Positions 1-6,794 are shown, numbered from the stretch's first letter. The stretch: DNA of 11,391 nt from an uncultured Eubacteriales bacterium (GCA_958405585.1 CATYEP010000052.1:1-11391), one strand, 5' to 3'. Numbers and translations: made by a program. Notes: a model not told the origin generated them from the sequence alone.

Positions 1-110
1 GCCTTGTTGCCGTCCAGCATGATCTGGTTGATGAGCTTCGCCACGACCTTGCTGCCATACACGGGATCGGGCAGTACGTCTCTTTTAGGTACATTGCCTC
101 TTCTGGGCAT
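1..110 (-). CDS. rpsG: 30S ribosomal protein S7, N-terminal fragment (runs off left edge)
   Basis: The first 36 codons are visible and read MPRRGNVPKRDVLPDPVYGS followed by KVVAKLINQIMLDGNK, the highly conserved start of bacterial S7 (compare the E. coli pattern MPRR..ILPDP.FGS..LAK..N..M.DGKK). S7 is a primary assembly protein of the 30S head that binds the 3' major domain of 16S rRNA and contacts the E-site tRNA. The start at 110 is set by AAGGAGG at 119-125, eight bases upstream. The gene lies downstream of rpsL in the usual str-operon order. The separation of 256 bp is unusually long and highly structured. fusA and tuf would be expected beyond the left edge but cannot be seen. Identification is near certain despite the truncation. 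Confidence 0.96.
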   Translation of the reverse strand, partial: MPRRGNVPKRDVLPDPVYGSKVVAKLINQIMLDGNK

Positions 111-141
111 GATGTTGTCCTCCTTAAATTGTTTTGAATGT

Positions 142-350
142 CCGCGCAGCCCTTTTGTTTTCAAAAGAGCTTTCCGCACTTGTATGCGAACCGCGCAGAC
201 GGGTTTTGTAAGGGTAAATACCCTCAGTACAGCTATCGCTTGCTCTTTTCGAGTAGCGAACCTTCTGCCTTACGGCATACTGCCTACTTTATATCGGGTA
301 TCTTAGAAGATAAATTCCGACAAGTAGGATGCTTTCTGCGGCTTTCCGCA
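142..350 (-). other. Hairpin-rich intercistronic element between rpsL and rpsG
   Basis: At least six local inverted repeats follow one another in this spacer: CTTTTG/CAAAAG (152-157 with 162-167), AGGGT/ACCCT (211-215 with 220-224), TCGCT..CTC/GAG.AGCGA (236-245 with 251-259), TGCC/GGCA with a TTAC loop (266-269 with 274-277), a long interrupted stem CCTACTT/AAGTAGG enclosing TCGG/CCGA and TATCT/AGATA (283-328), and TGCGG/CCGCA with a CTTT loop (337-341 with 346-350). CCGCGCAG also occurs twice (142-149 and 191-198). No convincing coding frame or U-tract terminator is present. In E. coli, S7 represses translation by binding the rpsL-rpsG spacer, so a regulatory RNA is possible. A dispersed repeat inserted in the operon is an equally good explanation. 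Confidence 0.6.
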
Positions 351-366
351 ATGGTTTTGCAAATGA

Positions 367-738
367 TTACTTAGGACGTTTTGCGCCGTATTTGGAGCGA
401 GCCTGTTTTCTCTTGGCTACGCCTGCCGTATCGAGCGCACCGCGAATGACGTGGTAACGGACACCAGGGAGATCACGCACACGGCCGCCACGGATCAGAA
501 CGGAGCTGTGCTCGTTCAGGTTGTGACCTTCGCCGGGAATGTAAACGGTACCTTCCTGTTTGTTCGTCAAGCGCACTCTCGCGATCTTACGAAGAGCCGA
601 GTTCGGCTTTTTCGGGGACGTCGTGGAAACGGAAAGGCATACGCCTCTCTTCTGAGGGCATTGGCTCATGATAGGAGTTTTGCTCTTCTCCGCGCGCTGT
701 TCCCTGCCGTGCTTGATGAGCTGGTTGATTGTAGGCAT
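367..738 (-). CDS. rpsL: 30S ribosomal protein S12
   Basis: A complete 123-residue S12, the normal length for the shorter bacterial form. It contains the signatures CPQKRGVC (27-34), TSPKKPNSALRK (40-51), GEGHNL (69-74), IRGGRVRDLPGVRYH (82-96) and the C-terminal KQARSKYGAKRPK. S12 sits at the decoding centre of the 30S subunit and controls accuracy; its two loops carry the classical streptomycin-resistance positions. Lys43 is the wild-type residue, but position 88 is Arg (codon CGT) where E. coli and most bacteria have Lys. The start at 738 is supported by AAGGAGGT at 744-751. The gene has its own promoter (923-951) and a structured leader of about 180 nt, and it heads the operon with rpsG. 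The upstream neighbour is not rpoC, unlike the common Firmicute order. Confidence 0.98.
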   Translation of the reverse strand: MPTINQLIKHGREQRAEKSKTPIMSQCPQKRGVCLSVSTTSPKKPNSALRKIARVRLTNKQEGTVYIPGEGHNLNEHSSVLIRGGRVRDLPGVRYHVIRGALDTAGVAKRKQARSKYGAKRPK

Positions 739-771
739 TTTTTACCTCCTTGTAAGAATGGAATTTATCTT

Positions 772-833
772 AAAATTGCCCTTACGCAATTTAAGAAAGC
801 ATAAAATAAGTTTACGAAAAACTCTTTTCGTAA
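772..833 (-). promoter_or_regulatory. Two hairpins in the rpsL mRNA leader
   Basis: Two perfect inverted repeats sit between the upstream leader stem and the rpsL ribosome binding site. One pairs TTACGAAAA (812-820) with TTTTCGTAA (825-833) around a four-base loop. The other pairs AAATTGC (773-779) with GCAATTT (786-792) around a six-base loop. The first is followed by a T-rich run only on the plus strand, where no gene ends, so it is more likely an mRNA leader fold than a terminator. No known ribosomal-protein leader motif was recognised. The function is unknown. Confidence 0.45.
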
Positions 834-867
834 TTTTGTTTTTCTTATATTATTATAAATAAAGAAA

Positions 868-922
868 AACACTTGCGATAAAAAGGCGCGCAAAAAGATA
901 TACGCCCACGGTCGCAAGTGTT
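868..922 (-). terminator. Terminator-like stem at the 5' end of the rpsL leader (possible attenuator)
   Basis: An 11-bp perfect stem pairs AACACTTGCGA (868-878) with TCGCAAGTGTT (912-922) around a 33-nt apical region that can itself pair GGCG with CGCC. In the minus-strand sense the stem is followed at once by TTTTTCTTT, the layout of an intrinsic terminator. It starts inside or just after the expected transcription start of the rpsL promoter, so a transcript initiating there would have to pass it before reaching rpsL. It would also stop read-through from the upstream HEAT-like gene. Whether it acts as a conditional attenuator or as a 5' stabilising hairpin cannot be told from sequence. Confidence 0.6.
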
Positions 923-951
923 ATTTTAGCATTTCCATGTAAAATTGTCAA
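923..951 (-). promoter_or_regulatory. Strong sigma-A promoter of the rpsL-rpsG operon
   Basis: On the minus strand a perfect -35 box TTGACA (946-951) is followed by a 17-bp spacer and a -10 box TAAAAT (923-928) preceded by TGC, an extended -10. Transcription should start near 916-919 and give a leader of about 180 nt to rpsL. A perfect 12-bp palindrome TCAAACGTTTGA (948-959) overlaps the -35 box and may be an operator. The near-consensus quality fits a ribosomal-protein operon. Confidence 0.88.
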
Positions 952-1058
952 ACGTTTGAAACAAAATATTCAGATTATCCGCTTTCTTTTCCGCAAAACA
1001 AACAATTTTATCCGGTTTTTCAGACTTTTATTCTTCCGAGAAAAGGTTTTTGACCGAA

Positions 1059-1889
1059 TCAACTGCGCCTGGATCCGAAAATATCCGTACCTGCTCCGGC
1101 TTCCATGATTTTTTTATAGGATTCGTCTTCCGAAAAATCACGCTGCTCGGTATATTCTCCGCCGAGCGCTTCGATGGCAAACTTCAGTTCCTGGAATGTA
1201 ACGAAATCTATGTCACTGCGGCGGATATGCTCCAACAGAACGGGCAGAGCCCTGTCGTCGCCATAGGAAGCAAGATACCCCGCATACAGCGGAACATCCT
1301 CGTCATCCGCCGTACGGAATGCCGTCAGCAGCGCTTCGTAAACCCGATCATCCCTTTCGGTGCATTTGGACAGGATCTCCAGTGCATAAGCACGGTTCTC
1401 CGTCTTGACAAGCGGCAAAACAGCCTCTTTCACTTCATCCGCACGCGTTTTCATAAGGTCGGAAAGCGCGTCTTTGATATGCTCGTCATATTCCTCTTCC
1501 GACAGCATTTCCGCATACCGCTCCATCGCTCTTCGGTCATTTCCGATCAGATTCAATGCATAATGTACCAATTCTTCGTCCGTCTCATGCAACAAGGACA
1601 GAAGCGAATCGAAAACGCCGCGCCCTTCGATCTCTTCGCAGAGAAAATCAGGTACGGACACGCCTTGCAGCAAATATTCTTTCAGCGTTTCCACAAGCTC
1701 CGCGTCGCCCATCTGCCCAAAGTACTGCCGCGGCGTCTTGCCGAGCTGTCCCATATACGTATCGCCGAACCGCGCATACGCTTTGGCAATTACGTTTTCC
1801 CATTCTTCTTCCGTACGCTCTCCCGCGTGCTTTTCCAGCATTTCCGCCACTTTTTTATTGAACTTCTCATCAAAATCAATGAGTTTCAT
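1059..1889 (-). CDS. HEAT-like helical-repeat protein of unknown function
   Basis: A 276-residue acidic, cytosolic-looking protein with no signal peptide or membrane segment. From about residue 55 it is built of short amphipathic helix pairs (LVETLKEYLL; GVFDSLLSLLHETDEELVHYALNLI; HIKDALSDLMKTRADEVKEAVLPLV; RAYALEILSKC; RVYEALLTAF; RALPVLLEHI), as in HEAT or PBS-lyase-like scaffold proteins. No catalytic motif was seen. The start at 1889 (MKLIDFDEK) is preferred over the ATG at 1898 because AAGGAGG lies nine bases before the former and directly abuts the latter. The gene overlaps the TPR gene by 14 nt, so the two are probably translationally coupled. The C-terminus may be frameshifted: one frame over, after FGS, the sequence continues as AVDSVKNLFSEE and stops at 1028-1030. 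Family and function were not recognised. Confidence 0.8.
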   Translation of the reverse strand: MKLIDFDEKFNKKVAEMLEKHAGERTEEEWENVIAKAYARFGDTYMGQLGKTPRQYFGQMGDAELVETLKEYLLQGVSVPDFLCEEIEGRGVFDSLLSLLHETDEELVHYALNLIGNDRRAMERYAEMLSEEEYDEHIKDALSDLMKTRADEVKEAVLPLVKTENRAYALEILSKCTERDDRVYEALLTAFRTADDEDVPLYAGYLASYGDDRALPVLLEHIRRSDIDFVTFQELKFAIEALGGEYTEQRDFSEDESYKKIMEAGAGTDIFGSRRS

Positions 1890-3717
1890 CCGGATCATCC
1901 TCCTTCTCCGTTCCTTCCCTCACCGTTTCTTCCCCGTGTTCCTCTTTCGGAGAAGTTGCTTTTGCCTGAACTTCCGTTTCAAACGGGCTGTCTGCATGCG
2001 GTGAAGTTTTTTCCGCACTCGCCGCCGCGACCTCCGCCTGCTCTTTCTCAAATGCACCGTGCAAAACGTTCAGAATCTGCGCGACATTTTCGGCATCGGC
2101 ATTCATTCTCTGCAAAACGCGGCGCGCATCCGCCTGCCCCGTTGCCACCGCAGTCAGAAACATCGCACATGCCAGGCTTTCCGCGTCTTTCACGAGAGAA
2201 AGTTCACCTTCTTTTTCCAGCGTTGCATAAATTGCCTGTGCGGCAAACCGATAATGCTCCGCATCCCCTTCGCCCAAAAGCGCCAGCCTTGCAAAACACA
2301 GTGCGTGCGCCGCCACAAATTTGGCATGCTTTTCCCTGCCTACTTCCAGGCGGTCAAAGCAGACCTTTCTGTAAATATCCGCGATCACGATCCCAAATTC
2401 CAGCCCTTTGTTTCTCAGGCAAAGCCGCTGCACCGTTTCGATTTTCACGACGTCGTTTACTTTCGGATCGACGAGCAAATCGCAGACAAATCCGTCGCGC
2501 TCCGCACGGATCGCGACCGCCACGGCTGCGATCTGAAGCTCCGCGTCCCGTCCGTCCGCTTCGTCAAAACACCATTCTAAAAGTTCGTCCGCATTTTTCT
2601 CCGCTTCAAAATATGCGCGTACGTCCCCCGCTTTCATTTTCGAAAGCTCCGTCAAAAGCGCGATGCGCGTTTCCCGCTCCGCCTGCGGAACGTGACAGAA
2701 AAATGTCGTTTCAGGCATCGAGCCGCCCTCTTTGGCATACCTTTGGATCTCGCGGTAATAATAGCGCACGACCGCCGCGCGCGGCTGTATGTCCAGGATC
2801 TTTCCCAATGCCGCCAAACTGTCGTTCGTCCGTCCGCAACGCAGCGCCGCCACAGCCTTAAAATATAATAAAGTACGGTCATAACTGACCATCGTTTCCA
2901 GTTTACAGAATTTCTCGTATGCCTGCTCATACAGCCCGTTTTCACAGCATACCGTCGCCGTTTTATAAAGTTCGTCCGCACTCTTTGCGGGGAGCGACGC
3001 CAGTTTTTCCGCCACCGCACGGCCCTCCGCTTTCCGATCCTGTTCCGTCAGAACCGCCGCATACGTCGAAAGCGCCTGAATGTTGTCCGGATCCCTTTCA
3101 ATAAGTTCCTTGCAGACAGATTCCGCCTCCGCAGATTTACCTGCCAGCAAATAATTCACCGCCAGATAGTTCAGCGCCGACGGATAATATTCCGATTTCT
3201 CATTTACTTTGCGGAACTGTTTTTCCGCTTCGTCGTAATTCCCTTCTTTAAGCGCACGAAGCCCTGCGTCGATCTCCTGCGAATAGTCCGCACTTTCCGG
3301 AGGCCAAGCAATTTTCAGCTGCGGCCGCGGGGGACGCTCCAAAAGTTCGCCCATCTCCACATTGTTTGCGGGGGAAACAAATTTATCGTTGAGCATCTTT
3401 TTATAATAATAAGACGCGAGCCGCTCGTTTCCGAGATTGTAATAACAAGCCGCCAGTCCCTCGTATGCGTCCACCGCTTCCTCTTCCGCACACACATCCA
3501 GATAGCGGAACCAGCATTCCGCGGAAAGCTCGAACAGCTCCATTTCATCATAGACATCCGCCAATGCCGCGTACTCGTCGGCACCCGGCCCGTACAGATC
3601 GACGGATTTATGCAGCATGCGCAACGCCGCAAGATGATCCCCTTCTTCCAGCCGCGCATCCGCAAGATCGAGCAGCGTATCCGCGCTCAGATCAAATCGT
3701 ATCGTCTTTTTCTCCAT
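1876..3717 (-). CDS. Tetratricopeptide-repeat scaffold protein
   Basis: A 613-residue soluble protein with at least seven TPR-like units: about residues 13-42, 47-76, 83-112, 145-175, 179-209, 213-241, 248-277 and 282-311. Typical pieces are ALKEGNYDEAEKQFRKV and YLLAGKSAEAESVCKELIERDPDN, which match TPR spacing of small, large and aromatic residues. Residues 345-555 remain helical without clear TPRs. The last 58 or so residues are a low-complexity, Glu/Lys/Ala/Ser-rich and probably disordered tail. TPR arrays bind partner proteins; nothing here identifies the partner. It starts three bases after the hslO stop and runs 14 nt into the HEAT-like gene, so the three genes are almost certainly co-expressed. 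No signal peptide, membrane helix or enzyme domain was seen. The TPR call is firm; the biological role is unknown. Confidence 0.88.
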   Translation of the reverse strand: MEKKTIRFDLSADTLLDLADARLEEGDHLAALRMLHKSVDLYGPGADEYAALADVYDEMELFELSAECWFRYLDVCAEEEAVDAYEGLAACYYNLGNERLASYYYKKMLNDKFVSPANNVEMGELLERPPRPQLKIAWPPESADYSQEIDAGLRALKEGNYDEAEKQFRKVNEKSEYYPSALNYLAVNYLLAGKSAEAESVCKELIERDPDNIQALSTYAAVLTEQDRKAEGRAVAEKLASLPAKSADELYKTATVCCENGLYEQAYEKFCKLETMVSYDRTLLYFKAVAALRCGRTNDSLAALGKILDIQPRAAVVRYYYREIQRYAKEGGSMPETTFFCHVPQAERETRIALLTELSKMKAGDVRAYFEAEKNADELLEWCFDEADGRDAELQIAAVAVAIRAERDGFVCDLLVDPKVNDVVKIETVQRLCLRNKGLEFGIVIADIYRKVCFDRLEVGREKHAKFVAAHALCFARLALLGEGDAEHYRFAAQAIYATLEKEGELSLVKDAESLACAMFLTAVATGQADARRVLQRMNADAENVAQILNVLHGAFEKEQAEVAAASAEKTSPHADSPFETEVQAKATSPKEEHGEETVREGTEKEDDPDETH

Positions 3718-3720
3718 CGT

Positions 3721-4614
3721 TTAACCTCTCCGCTCCTCGTGCGAACGCCGAATGATCTCTTCCGCGTCTGCGGGAGTAAAGGTATAATCGGTATTGCAGT
3801 AATGGCAATGCACTTCGATCTTCCCCTGCTCCTCGATCGCCGCACGCAGCTCTTTTTCTCCCAGTGCGGCGAGCACTCCCTCTATATAATTTCTGCTGCA
3901 ATTGCACTTATATTCGGGAAAACAGGTGTAAAATTGTACCGCTCCGAAAAATTCATGCAGGACTTCTTCCGCCGTATGCTCCTGCATCATCGAGCTTACC
4001 GCCGCAAACTTGCCGATCGTCTCTTCGACAAAGCGGATGCTCTCTTCACTCGCGCCGGGGAGCGGCTGCAAAAATACGCCGCCCGCGCCCAGGCATGTTC
4101 CGTCCGTGCCGATTTTTACCCCGACCGCCAGCGCCGTCGGAAGCTGTTCGCTGTACGCGAAATAAGCGGCGAAATCTTCCCCGATTTCCCCGCTTACGAG
4201 CGGAGTCGTCCCGACAAACGGCTGATTTTCGCCGTCGTCGCGCACGACGGATATGTAACCGTTCTTCCCGACACAGCCGCCCACGTCCAGCTTGCCCTTT
4301 GCATTGGGCGGCAGATACGTCTGCGGATTTTCGATGTAACCGCGCATATGCAGCGCCTTGTCGCCGCTGACATAAATGCCGCCGCCCACTCCGTCTCCCT
4401 TGATGGTGACAGACAACGCGCCGCGGTCTTCTTTCAGCGACGAACACATATAAGCCGCGGCCGTGAGCGTTCTGCCCAGTGCCGCCGCCGATAAAGCGGA
4501 AAGACCGTGGATACGAATCGCTTCATTCACCAGCGACGTCGTATCCGCCACGGCGAGCGACACTTCGCCCCCGCAAATCAGTCCGCGCAAAATACAATCT
4601 CTTTTCTTTTCCAT
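3721..4614 (-). CDS. hslO: Hsp33 redox-regulated chaperone (33 kDa holdase)
   Basis: A complete 297-residue Hsp33. The N-terminal domain carries the family pattern ADTTSLVNEAIRIHGLSALSAAALGR (23-48) and glycine-rich loops such as GDGVGGGIYVSGD. The C-terminal redox switch is intact: Cys237-X-Cys239, a 30-residue linker, then Cys270-X-X-Cys273 (CHYC), the canonical CXC-X(27-32)-CXXC zinc centre. In the family, oxidative unfolding of this centre activates ATP-independent binding of unfolding proteins in the cytosol. The ATG at 4614 follows a modest GGAGA-type site, 28 bases after the methyltransferase stop. The TPR gene begins three bases after its own stop, pointing to a joint function or at least joint expression. 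No missing key residue was noted. Confidence 0.97.
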   Translation of the reverse strand: MEKKRDCILRGLICGGEVSLAVADTTSLVNEAIRIHGLSALSAAALGRTLTAAAYMCSSLKEDRGALSVTIKGDGVGGGIYVSGDKALHMRGYIENPQTYLPPNAKGKLDVGGCVGKNGYISVVRDDGENQPFVGTTPLVSGEIGEDFAAYFAYSEQLPTALAVGVKIGTDGTCLGAGGVFLQPLPGASEESIRFVEETIGKFAAVSSMMQEHTAEEVLHEFFGAVQFYTCFPEYKCNCSRNYIEGVLAALGEKELRAAIEEQGKIEVHCHYCNTDYTFTPADAEEIIRRSHEERRG

Positions 4615-4642
4615 AATCCCGTTCTCCGTTTGCCCCGAATCG

Positions 4643-5371
4643 CTACAGGCGCACGCAGATAAAATTCAGCCTCGTCCTGTCCTCCGCGTCCCCGAACGCA
4701 CCTTCCACCGCATGCACCGCAAATCCTGCATTTTCTGCCGCCGAAACAAGCGCGTCTTTTTCATGAATGTATTGCGTATGATGCTCGTCCGCACGGTCAA
4801 AACGCCCGTCCTTACCCTTCACAAACAATGTGAAATCCATCTCCACCCGATCCGCGCAAAGAGTGTTGAACCAAAGATACGCAAGCTCTTCCCGATCTTC
4901 ACAAAAAGCATTGTTTCCGATAATTTCGCGCAATTTTACAGGGGACGATACATCGAAAATAAAACCTCCGCCCTTCCGCAGACATCCGTTCACGCGGGCA
5001 AAAAACGAAGGAACGTCTTTTTGCGGAATATAATTGAGACAATCGTTGACGCAGATCGCAAAATCCGCGCGCCCGCCCATGACACGGACTTTGCGCGCGT
5101 CCGAAAGTATATACCGTACGCGCGGACCGACACCCAGCCGTTCCGCTTTGGACAGCATCTGCGTACTGCAGTCATATCCCGTCATGTCAAACCCGAATCC
5201 GGCGAGCGCCCGCGTAAACGCGCCGCTCCCGCAGCCGATATCCAGTCCCTTTCCGCTGCGGATACCCAGCCCCGTCAGGCGATTATATAAGTACTGCGAC
5301 CATTTTTCATAGTCGCAGTCTGCATTCAGATATTCAAACCATTCGGCAAGCGAAGTGTAAGCATCGGTCAT
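4643..5371 (-). CDS. Class I SAM-dependent methyltransferase, YqeM-like
   Basis: A 242-residue Rossmann-fold methyltransferase. Motif I is LDIGCGSG (43-50), the acidic residue ending strand 2 is Asp67 in GYDCS, and LSDAR (89-93), FAICVNDCLNYI (104-115) and LRKGGGFIFDV (131-141) correspond to the later strands of the fold. The opening YTSLAEWFEYLNADCDYEKW resembles the N-terminal helix of the B. subtilis YqeM group, whose substrate is not established to my knowledge. The C-terminal half has the antiparallel insert typical of small-molecule methyltransferases. The start overlaps the upstream stop as ATGA, with AAGGA about seven bases before it, so it is translationally coupled to the membrane-protein gene. 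The substrate cannot be inferred; the enzyme class is secure. Confidence 0.92.
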   Translation of the reverse strand: MTDAYTSLAEWFEYLNADCDYEKWSQYLYNRLTGLGIRSGKGLDIGCGSGAFTRALAGFGFDMTGYDCSTQMLSKAERLGVGPRVRYILSDARKVRVMGGRADFAICVNDCLNYIPQKDVPSFFARVNGCLRKGGGFIFDVSSPVKLREIIGNNAFCEDREELAYLWFNTLCADRVEMDFTLFVKGKDGRFDRADEHHTQYIHEKDALVSAAENAGFAVHAVEGAFGDAEDRTRLNFICVRL

Positions 5372-6666
5372 TGTTCGTCCTTACCGCCCGCTTCTTTTTC
5401 GTCCGCTTTGGCTTTTTTGTCTTTTTTGCCCTTCTTGCCTTTCGTTTCCTCTTCTTCCTTCGGCTTATCGAACTGGGCATTGTACGTCACATATTTTTCA
5501 TCGTTCTTGTGTTCTTCCGCATACTTTTGCGTATCTTCGGCAATGATCTCCTTGGATTCGCGCAGTTTTTTCAGATCTTCACGAGAGAACGAATCGGGAA
5601 GTTCGTATACTTTGAGATCGTCCGTGATCGGCTTGATCGGGCGCGAAGAAAGATCGCTCTTGACACTCATCGCCGCTTCAAGGTTTGCCTGGTATTCCTG
5701 TACCGCCTTGCTCTGTGCACCGCCCTTGCCTACCTTTGCATAAATACCGCGGTTGACTTTTCCGCCTTCGCGTTTGGATTCGAAGAATTTATCGAACGCC
5801 CACTGTGAATAATCCAGCCAGACCAGGAGCATATAGGACAAACCAAACAGAATAAGAATAATTATACCGATCATCTGGAAGAACGAACCCAAAAGCACTA
5901 AAAGCAGAGGGATCGCCATCAGAATGACGAAGAAAACATTCTGAAAGATCAGCCCGAATGCCATGAGGAACGAGTTTTTCAGAAGCTGGAAAAACTTGAG
6001 CTTATAGCTTCCGCCCATGGAAAGCATCCACAGATACATAATAGTAACGACCCCGATCGCTATATAGGAGATCGCGATGGAAATGGTCATCAGGACGGAG
6101 TTTCCTTCCCCGACCGCAAGGATCCATTCCGACCAGTTGATGGAAAAAGTAAACAGCCACAGCGCGATCGAATAGAAAAGCGTGGATTCCAGCACGATAC
6201 CGATATTTATCTTGATGCCGCGCCAGAAATCGTTGGCGACAAAGATACCTTCCGTCCAGACCATGTTACGGATGACATACATGCCGCCCGAAATGCCGAT
6301 CGCCGCAATGAGTGCCGCCACGATCATAAAAAGCCCGAATGTCAGCTGCGATGAAATAACGAGCTGTTCGGGTACGCCGACCATGTTCGGATACGCAGGG
6401 AATCCTACCAACAGTCCGCCTGAAAACGGATAGGAACTACCCATGACGTTCAGCCATGTATAGCGGAAAATAAATACCGCGATGAGCGGAATGCAAAAGA
6501 GAAGCATCAGCAGATTCACGATGACAAGTTTGGAAAACCTGCCCTTGAAAATATCCCAGAACAAAGCCCAGCGGTTGGAAGGAAGTGTGCTTCTTGCATA
6601 CTCTTCGTCGCGCTCTTTCCCTTCCAGCATGCGGGCAATAAAACCTTTCTTTTCGCCTTGAGCCAT
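5368..6666 (-). CDS. DUF624/YesL-like six-helix membrane protein with charged C-terminal tail
   Basis: A 432-residue integral membrane protein with six predicted helices at about residues 46-67, 108-133, 157-177, 190-214, 235-258 and 262-285. The N-terminal WALFWDIFKGRFSKLVIVNL and the FWRGIKINIG segment resemble the DUF624/YesL family, which often sits beside sugar ABC transporters in Firmicutes, although no transporter is present here. The family core is usually about 200 residues; here it is followed by a hydrophilic region (about 290-400) and a Lys/Glu-rich tail (400-432). The ATG at 6666 is chosen because GGAGG lies four bases upstream. An in-frame TTG at 6744 lies within the promoter and is not credible. 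This is the first gene of the leftward unit and overlaps the methyltransferase by 4 nt. Function unknown. Confidence 0.85.
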   Translation of the reverse strand: MAQGEKKGFIARMLEGKERDEEYARSTLPSNRWALFWDIFKGRFSKLVIVNLLMLLFCIPLIAVFIFRYTWLNVMGSSYPFSGGLLVGFPAYPNMVGVPEQLVISSQLTFGLFMIVAALIAAIGISGGMYVIRNMVWTEGIFVANDFWRGIKINIGIVLESTLFYSIALWLFTFSINWSEWILAVGEGNSVLMTISIAISYIAIGVVTIMYLWMLSMGGSYKLKFFQLLKNSFLMAFGLIFQNVFFVILMAIPLLLVLLGSFFQMIGIIILILFGLSYMLLVWLDYSQWAFDKFFESKREGGKVNRGIYAKVGKGGAQSKAVQEYQANLEAAMSVKSDLSSRPIKPITDDLKVYELPDSFSREDLKKLRESKEIIAEDTQKYAEEHKNDEKYVTYNAQFDKPKEEEETKGKKGKKDKKAKADEKEAGGKDEQ

Positions 6667-6715
6667 AGTACCTCCCGGAATACCGTAAACGGCATCCGTA
6701 AAAATCTTATTTTCT

Positions 6716-6744
6716 ATTCTACTACAAAGTGTAAAATTTTTCAA
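6716..6744 (-). promoter_or_regulatory. Sigma-A promoter of the leftward DUF624-to-HEAT unit
   Basis: On the minus strand TTGAAA (-35, 6739-6744) and TAGAAT (-10, 6716-6721) are separated by exactly 17 bp. Transcription is expected to begin near 6709, about 43 nt before the ATG at 6666. The match is good but not perfect. No other promoter was found ahead of the five closely spaced leftward genes, so it probably serves them all. Confidence 0.72.
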
Positions 6745-6794
6745 TTAAAATATCTGCGCTAACAAAAAATTTTACAAACAAAACGCAAATCGGG

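Noticed and set aside
142..350. CRISPR array or tandem repeat
   Set aside because: The inverted repeats differ in sequence and spacing; there is no repeated unit with regular spacers.
812..840. Plus-strand terminator (stem TTACGAAAA/TTTTCGTAA followed by T-rich sequence)
   Set aside because: No plus-strand gene ends here. The stem is better read as part of the minus-strand rpsL leader.
1050..2861. A 603-codon open frame on the plus strand
   Set aside because: It lies antisense to the HEAT-like and TPR genes, which have good ribosome binding sites and convincing helical-repeat proteins. Its translation is Pro/Arg/His-rich without domain character, an antisense shadow.
3610..4494. A 294-codon open frame on the plus strand
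   Set aside because: It is antisense to hslO, whose Hsp33 identity and Cys4 zinc motif are unambiguous.
6667..6744. Upstream TTG start that would add 26 residues to the DUF624-like protein
   Set aside because: The TTG is part of the -35 box and the extension covers the whole promoter, with no ribosome binding site. The ATG at 6666 has GGAGG directly upstream.
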